Shown here: piece by piece, positions 6,316 to 8,928 of the stretch | How positions within the stretch are numbered: position 1 is the stretch's first letter | How the letters are laid out: every line of letters starts with the position of its first letter | Source: an uncultured Armatimonadota bacterium | Lineage (GTDB): Bacteria; Armatimonadota; Fimbriimonadia; Fimbriimonadales; Fimbriimonadaceae | DNA: 8,928 bases | Direction of reading: 5' to 3' | Assembly (NCBI GenBank): GCA_946478935.1 | Contig: CAMLEL010000071.1 | Span: 1-8,928, forward strand | The notes under the pieces: generated by a model | Told to the model about the DNA's origin: nothing | The model's input: the letters and a program-made list of their open reading frames with translations, nothing else | The model's database searches: none | Made by a program: the position numbers and the translations under genes

Positions 6316-6328
6316 CGTCGGAACGACG
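6316..6328 (+). other. Small hairpin CGTCG-GAA-CGACG in the gap before the Wza-like gene
   Basis: A 5-bp perfect stem with a 3-nt loop, in the 55-nt gap between rsmI and the Wza-like gene. No T-run follows (TCTTATAAG instead), so it is a poor intrinsic terminator. TACAAT at 6305-6310, just upstream, could be a -10 box, but no good -35 is found. If so, the hairpin would sit at the very 5' end of the leader. Confidence 0.3.
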
Positions 6329-6350
6329 TCTTATAAGCAACGGATAGCAA

Positions 6351-7280
6351 ATGAGAAAAGCGACGATACATCTGGCCGGGCTCTTGTTGATTTGGATATC
6401 AACACTGTTGGGCGCATTCGCTCAAACTCCAGAACCCTATCGCCTGCGCGAGGATGACGTCATCCACGTTCAGATCTATAACGAGAACGCAGTTAATACC
6501 GATGCCACGATCGGCAAGGATGGTTTTCTCTCCCTACCGTATCTCGATCCGATGTATGTCGACGGAATGACGCTCCCTGAGCTTCAAAAGGAGTTGACGG
6601 ACGCATACTCAAAACGACTGCGCCTGAGAGACCCAAAAGTTTCTGTCACGCTCGTCAAGTTCAGGCTGTACAAAGTATCAGCCACGGGCTTTGTGAGAGG
6701 ACCTGGAATATTTGACCTTCGTCCGGGCGATACGATCCTGACCTTGCTCAGCCGCGCGGGCGGTCCCGACTGGGAGCGTGCCGACCTTCGCCGAGCGACT
6801 TTCCGACGCAAAGGCTCAGACGAGTTGATTCCAATCGACCTTTACGCGATGCTGAACCGGGCGGACACGTCGCAGAACTATACGGTCGAGGATGGCGACA
6901 TCCTGAATATTCCAGAATCCAATAACAAGGTTACCGTTATTGGCCAAGTCCCTCGGCCCGGACCCATCAGCTACAAAGAGCCGCTGACCGTACAGGATGC
7001 ATTGGCACAGGCAGGCGGTGAAATCCCGACCCGCTCATGGCTGAGCCGCACTTTGGTCATCCGAGAAAGGCCGGGCATGCCCGGAACCTATGACCGAATC
7101 CAGGTGGACATCGTAAGGTTTATCAAGAAGCAGGACGACGCCCAAAACATCCTCTTGCAGCCGGGCGATATTGTTTACGTGCCAGAAACCAAGACGCCTG
7201 ATCTGGATCGAATTTCTCGCCTGCTCGGATCGTTCCTGTTCTTCCGCGATTTCTTCCGCGGTGGACTGATCCGCTTCTAA
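6351..7280 (+). CDS. Wza-like polysaccharide export protein (Poly_export + two SLBB domains)
   Basis: Outer-membrane polysaccharide export (OPX) family, which forms the channel through which capsule or exopolysaccharide leaves the cell. The product is 309 aa. A signal peptide covers 1-24 (MRKATIHLAGLLLIWISTLL, then GAFA|Q). The Poly_export domain runs about 28-103 (YRLREDDVIHVQIYNE; IGKDGFLSLPYL; LQKELTDAYSKRL; DPKVSVTLV). A first SLBB domain runs about 108-190 (VRGPGIFDLRPGDTILTLLS) and a second about 193-283 (VTVIGQVPRPGPISY; VQDALAQAGGE; LQPGDIVYVPE). The C-terminal helix (RLLGSFLFFRDFFRGGLIRF) is amphipathic, aromatic and ends in Phe, a candidate for outer-membrane contact. Unlike E. coli Wza (379 aa, lipoprotein) there is no lipobox cysteine and the protein is shorter. 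ATG 6351 is fixed by the signal peptide; the ribosome site is weak (GGAT). No Wzc kinase, Wzx/Wzy or glycosyltransferase is adjacent, so its polysaccharide cannot be guessed. Its stop interlocks with that of the OsmC-like gene. Confidence 0.9.
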   Translation: MRKATIHLAGLLLIWISTLLGAFAQTPEPYRLREDDVIHVQIYNENAVNTDATIGKDGFLSLPYLDPMYVDGMTLPELQKELTDAYSKRLRLRDPKVSVTLVKFRLYKVSATGFVRGPGIFDLRPGDTILTLLSRAGGPDWERADLRRATFRRKGSDELIPIDLYAMLNRADTSQNYTVEDGDILNIPESNNKVTVIGQVPRPGPISYKEPLTVQDALAQAGGEIPTRSWLSRTLVIRERPGMPGTYDRIQVDIVRFIKKQDDAQNILLQPGDIVYVPETKTPDLDRISRLLGSFLFFRDFFRGGLIRF

Positions 7281-7705
7281 GCTTCGACCGCGCCTTCGAT
7301 TTCCCAAACACTGGAAACCGTTGGCGCTTGTCGGAGGGTCGCAATGACCGAGCAGTATTTTTCGTCGGTCAGTTCGATCGCACGTTGGACGGCTACCGGG
7401 TCAATGCCGTCGCCAGTAATAATGTGCTTGACCGTAATCGATAGGAATGGCCTCGGCCATTGACCTTTCGGAACCCTCTCGCCATCCACCTCAACGCGGT
7501 ATCCGGTTACTTTCTGGCGCTTCTTTTCCAAAATGTTTACGACATCCATCGCACTACAGGCAGCAATGGACGAGAGAAGTGTTTCGACGGGAGTCGGCCC
7601 TTGCGAACTCGATCCTTCCTCTGGATAAGCATCCATGAGGATGGAGTTCCCACTCGGTACTTCCGAACGGAAACGCATATCACCTTGCCAGTGAACCGTA
7701 ACCAC
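7277..7705 (-). CDS. OsmC-family peroxiredoxin-like protein
   Basis: The OsmC/Ohr family contains thiol peroxidases that reduce organic hydroperoxides in the cytoplasm. The product is 142 aa, a normal length. The N-terminal strand VTVHWQGDMRF is followed by GPTPVETLLSSIAACSAMDV with the first cysteine (Cys50), then a basic strand region, and DEKYCSV with the second cysteine (Cys118). The two conserved cysteines are present at the usual spacing. The GPTP-LL-S-A-C-S-DV pattern is closest to the YhfA/general OsmC branch rather than Ohr. Start is GTG 7705, chosen by homology-like fit; no Shine-Dalgarno is visible. CATAAT (minus strand, 7717-7712) sits 6 nt before it, so a leaderless transcript is possible besides read-through from the propeller gene 19 nt upstream. 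Its TAG interlocks with the TAA of the Wza-like gene (CTAA at 7277-7280). Confidence 0.92.
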   Translation of the reverse strand: MVTVHWQGDMRFRSEVPSGNSILMDAYPEEGSSSQGPTPVETLLSSIAACSAMDVVNILEKKRQKVTGYRVEVDGERVPKGQWPRPFLSITVKHIITGDGIDPVAVQRAIELTDEKYCSVIATLRQAPTVSSVWEIEGAVEA

Positions 7706-7724
7706 AAGGCGATTATGAAACTTA

Positions 7725-8928
7725 TCAGGCGAGTTCGAACAGGGTCACGGTGTTCGAATAGGTACCTGCGTAGATTCGCTTACCTTCGGCAGCGGGCGAG
7801 GCGAGGAAGTGGCCAACGGGCAACCGGGTTTGGGCAATCATCTTTCCTGTTGCCTGCTCGACAACAGAGAGAAGCGACCCGACTGAGCCGATGGCAACAA
7901 AGCCGTCACCCAGGGCTGGCGACGAGTCGTAGATGATCGATCCGGTTTTCGCGATCCAAATCTCGGATCCATCCGTCGCTGAAAGGCAGCGCAGTTCACC
8001 GTTGTCTCCCAAGCCACCGACGAAGACTTTGCCATCCTTCACGCGGGGTGAAGAGTGGCCATACTTATCGGCCTTGCTGCTCACCATCCAAAGCTGTTCG
8101 CCACTCTCCGCGCTGAAGCAAAAGAGTCCGTTGCCGTTGGCAGGAACGAAGATTTTTCCTTCGTAGAGGCACGGGCCACCGATTGCGGGTGACCAGGCAA
8201 ACGTACGTGGGAAGCAAGGCTGCCGCCAGACAAGTTCTCCGGTGCGAGCGTCAATTGCGTAGGTATGGCTATCCCAGGCGCCGATGTAAAAACGCTTTCC
8301 GTCCGTGATGGCATGGGTTTGAGCGAATGCGGTGTTGCTGTCCGGCATTTTGTATGCCCACTTTCGTGCGCCCGTGGCTCGATCCAAGCCATGGAAATAG
8401 CCGTCACCGCTGGCGACGCAAACAATGTTCCCTGCAACCGCTGCCGAGGCGTAGACCGGACCCTCCGTCTTGGCTCGCCAAACCTCCTTGCCGTCAGAGA
8501 TTCTCAAAGCATAGAGATAGGAATCGGCACTGCCGACGAACAAGAGGTCACCGTCGGCAACCGGAGAGGAATGGCAGTATCGCCCCGTCTTCTTGGTCCA
8601 CAGAACCTTGCCGCTGTTCTTGTCCAATGCGTTGACTGAACCATCCATACAGGAAACGAGCAAGCGAGATCCCTCGATTTTCACGTGTGACATCACACCG
8701 CCGCTCAGCTCGGTTTGCCATCGCTTGGTCATTCCGGTAGTAGGAGTTTCAACGATGTAGGTGGACTGTCGACCGGACTGCGGATCGCGAAGTTCCACAA
8801 CTTGTACACCGCTGGTTCGGCCAAGTTGCATGGCAAGAGACGCGGTGGTCGCCGCGGGAGCCCATTTGCCGTAGCTCACTCGAATATCCGCGCCCTGCTC
8901 ACTGGCTCGCTCAAAAGCGCTTTCCAGT
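7725..8928 (-). CDS. PQQ-type beta-propeller repeat protein (5' end outside window)
   Basis: The frame is open from the window edge to TGA at 7725-7727, at least 400 residues. From about 80 residues in, it is a chain of PQQ-like/BamB-like propeller repeats of roughly 40 residues, each carrying an 'sG..lW' turn: SGKVLWTKKTG, DGKEVWRAKTEG, TGARKWAYKM, TGELVWRQP, SGEQLWMVSSK, DGSEIWIAKTGS, with degenerate end copies (KRWQTEL and TGKMIAQTRL). That gives seven or eight blades. Such propellers serve as protein-binding platforms (BamB) or, with a bound quinone, dehydrogenases; the quinoprotein catalytic residues are not evident, so a binding or scaffold role is more likely. The visible N-terminal 80 residues are not propeller-like and I do not recognise them; they may be the end of another domain. 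An in-frame GTG at 8879 exists, but coding clearly continues upstream. The OsmC-like gene follows after 19 nt and is probably co-transcribed. Confidence 0.88.
   Translation of the reverse strand, partial: LESAFERASEQGADIRVSYGKWAPAATTASLAMQLGRTSGVQVVELRDPQSGRQSTYIVETPTTGMTKRWQTELSGGVMSHVKIEGSRLLVSCMDGSVNALDKNSGKVLWTKKTGRYCHSSPVADGDLLFVGSADSYLYALRISDGKEVWRAKTEGPVYASAAVAGNIVCVASGDGYFHGLDRATGARKWAYKMPDSNTAFAQTHAITDGKRFYIGAWDSHTYAIDARTGELVWRQPCFPRTFAWSPAIGGPCLYEGKIFVPANGNGLFCFSAESGEQLWMVSSKADKYGHSSPRVKDGKVFVGGLGDNGELRCLSATDGSEIWIAKTGSIIYDSSPALGDGFVAIGSVGSLLSVVEQATGKMIAQTRLPVGHFLASPAAEGKRIYAGTYSNTVTLFELA

Noticed and set aside
6316..6336. Intrinsic terminator for rsmI
   Set aside because: The stem is only 5 bp and no T-run follows.
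1..8928. RNA genes, CRISPR arrays, insertion sequences, phage or defence genes
   Set aside because: No tRNA or rRNA segments, spaced direct repeats, transposase or integrase motifs, or terminal inverted repeats were found on reading both strands.

Overview
This looks like an ordinary chromosomal segment of a diderm (outer-membrane) bacterium. It carries a TonB-type C-terminus, a Wza-like polysaccharide export protein and a membrane-anchored parvulin-type chaperone, mixed with housekeeping genes (cysS, lexA, rsmI). GC content is moderate and genes are tightly packed with very short gaps. The lexA helix-turn-helix and the outer-membrane export genes do not fit Proteobacteria or Firmicutes well. 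Armatimonadota (Fimbriimonadia-like) is my best guess, but it is inferred from general resemblance and is not proven by the sequence.

Layout. At 3-116 is the tail of a TonB-family energy transducer. cysS (cysteinyl-tRNA synthetase) follows at 158-1642; its start lies downstream of the longest possible ORF because that extension overlaps the TonB-like gene. At 1702-3090 are two unrecognised, probably exported proteins, translationally coupled by a TAATG overlap. The first is out of frame in this sequence: its signal peptide contains a (CT)6 tract, and 7 or 4 CT units would join the signal peptide to the body. lexA lies convergently on the minus strand at 3096-3725. Its promoter region is shared with a divergent gene at 3870-5597 (membrane-anchored SurA/PpiC-like protein), which is followed 2 nt later by rsmI (16S rRNA C1402 ribose methyltransferase). 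A Wza-like SLBB protein lies at 6351-7280. It meets, tail to tail with interlocked stop codons, a minus-strand pair: an OsmC-family protein (7277-7705) downstream of a PQQ-type beta-propeller protein (7725 to the window end, 5' end missing).

Working together. The clearest functional units are the lexA/parvulin divergent promoter region, the parvulin-rsmI operon, the coupled exported pair and the propeller-OsmC operon. Envelope biogenesis is a loose theme (TonB, exported pair, parvulin chaperone, Wza-like protein). No RNA gene, insertion sequence, CRISPR array or defence system is visible.

The most interesting items are the CT-repeat frameshift in a signal peptide behind a possibly leaderless promoter, the lexA promoter with an unusual palindrome on its -10 box, an 8-bp inverted repeat straddling the divergent promoter, and a parvulin domain that appears to lack its catalytic histidines.
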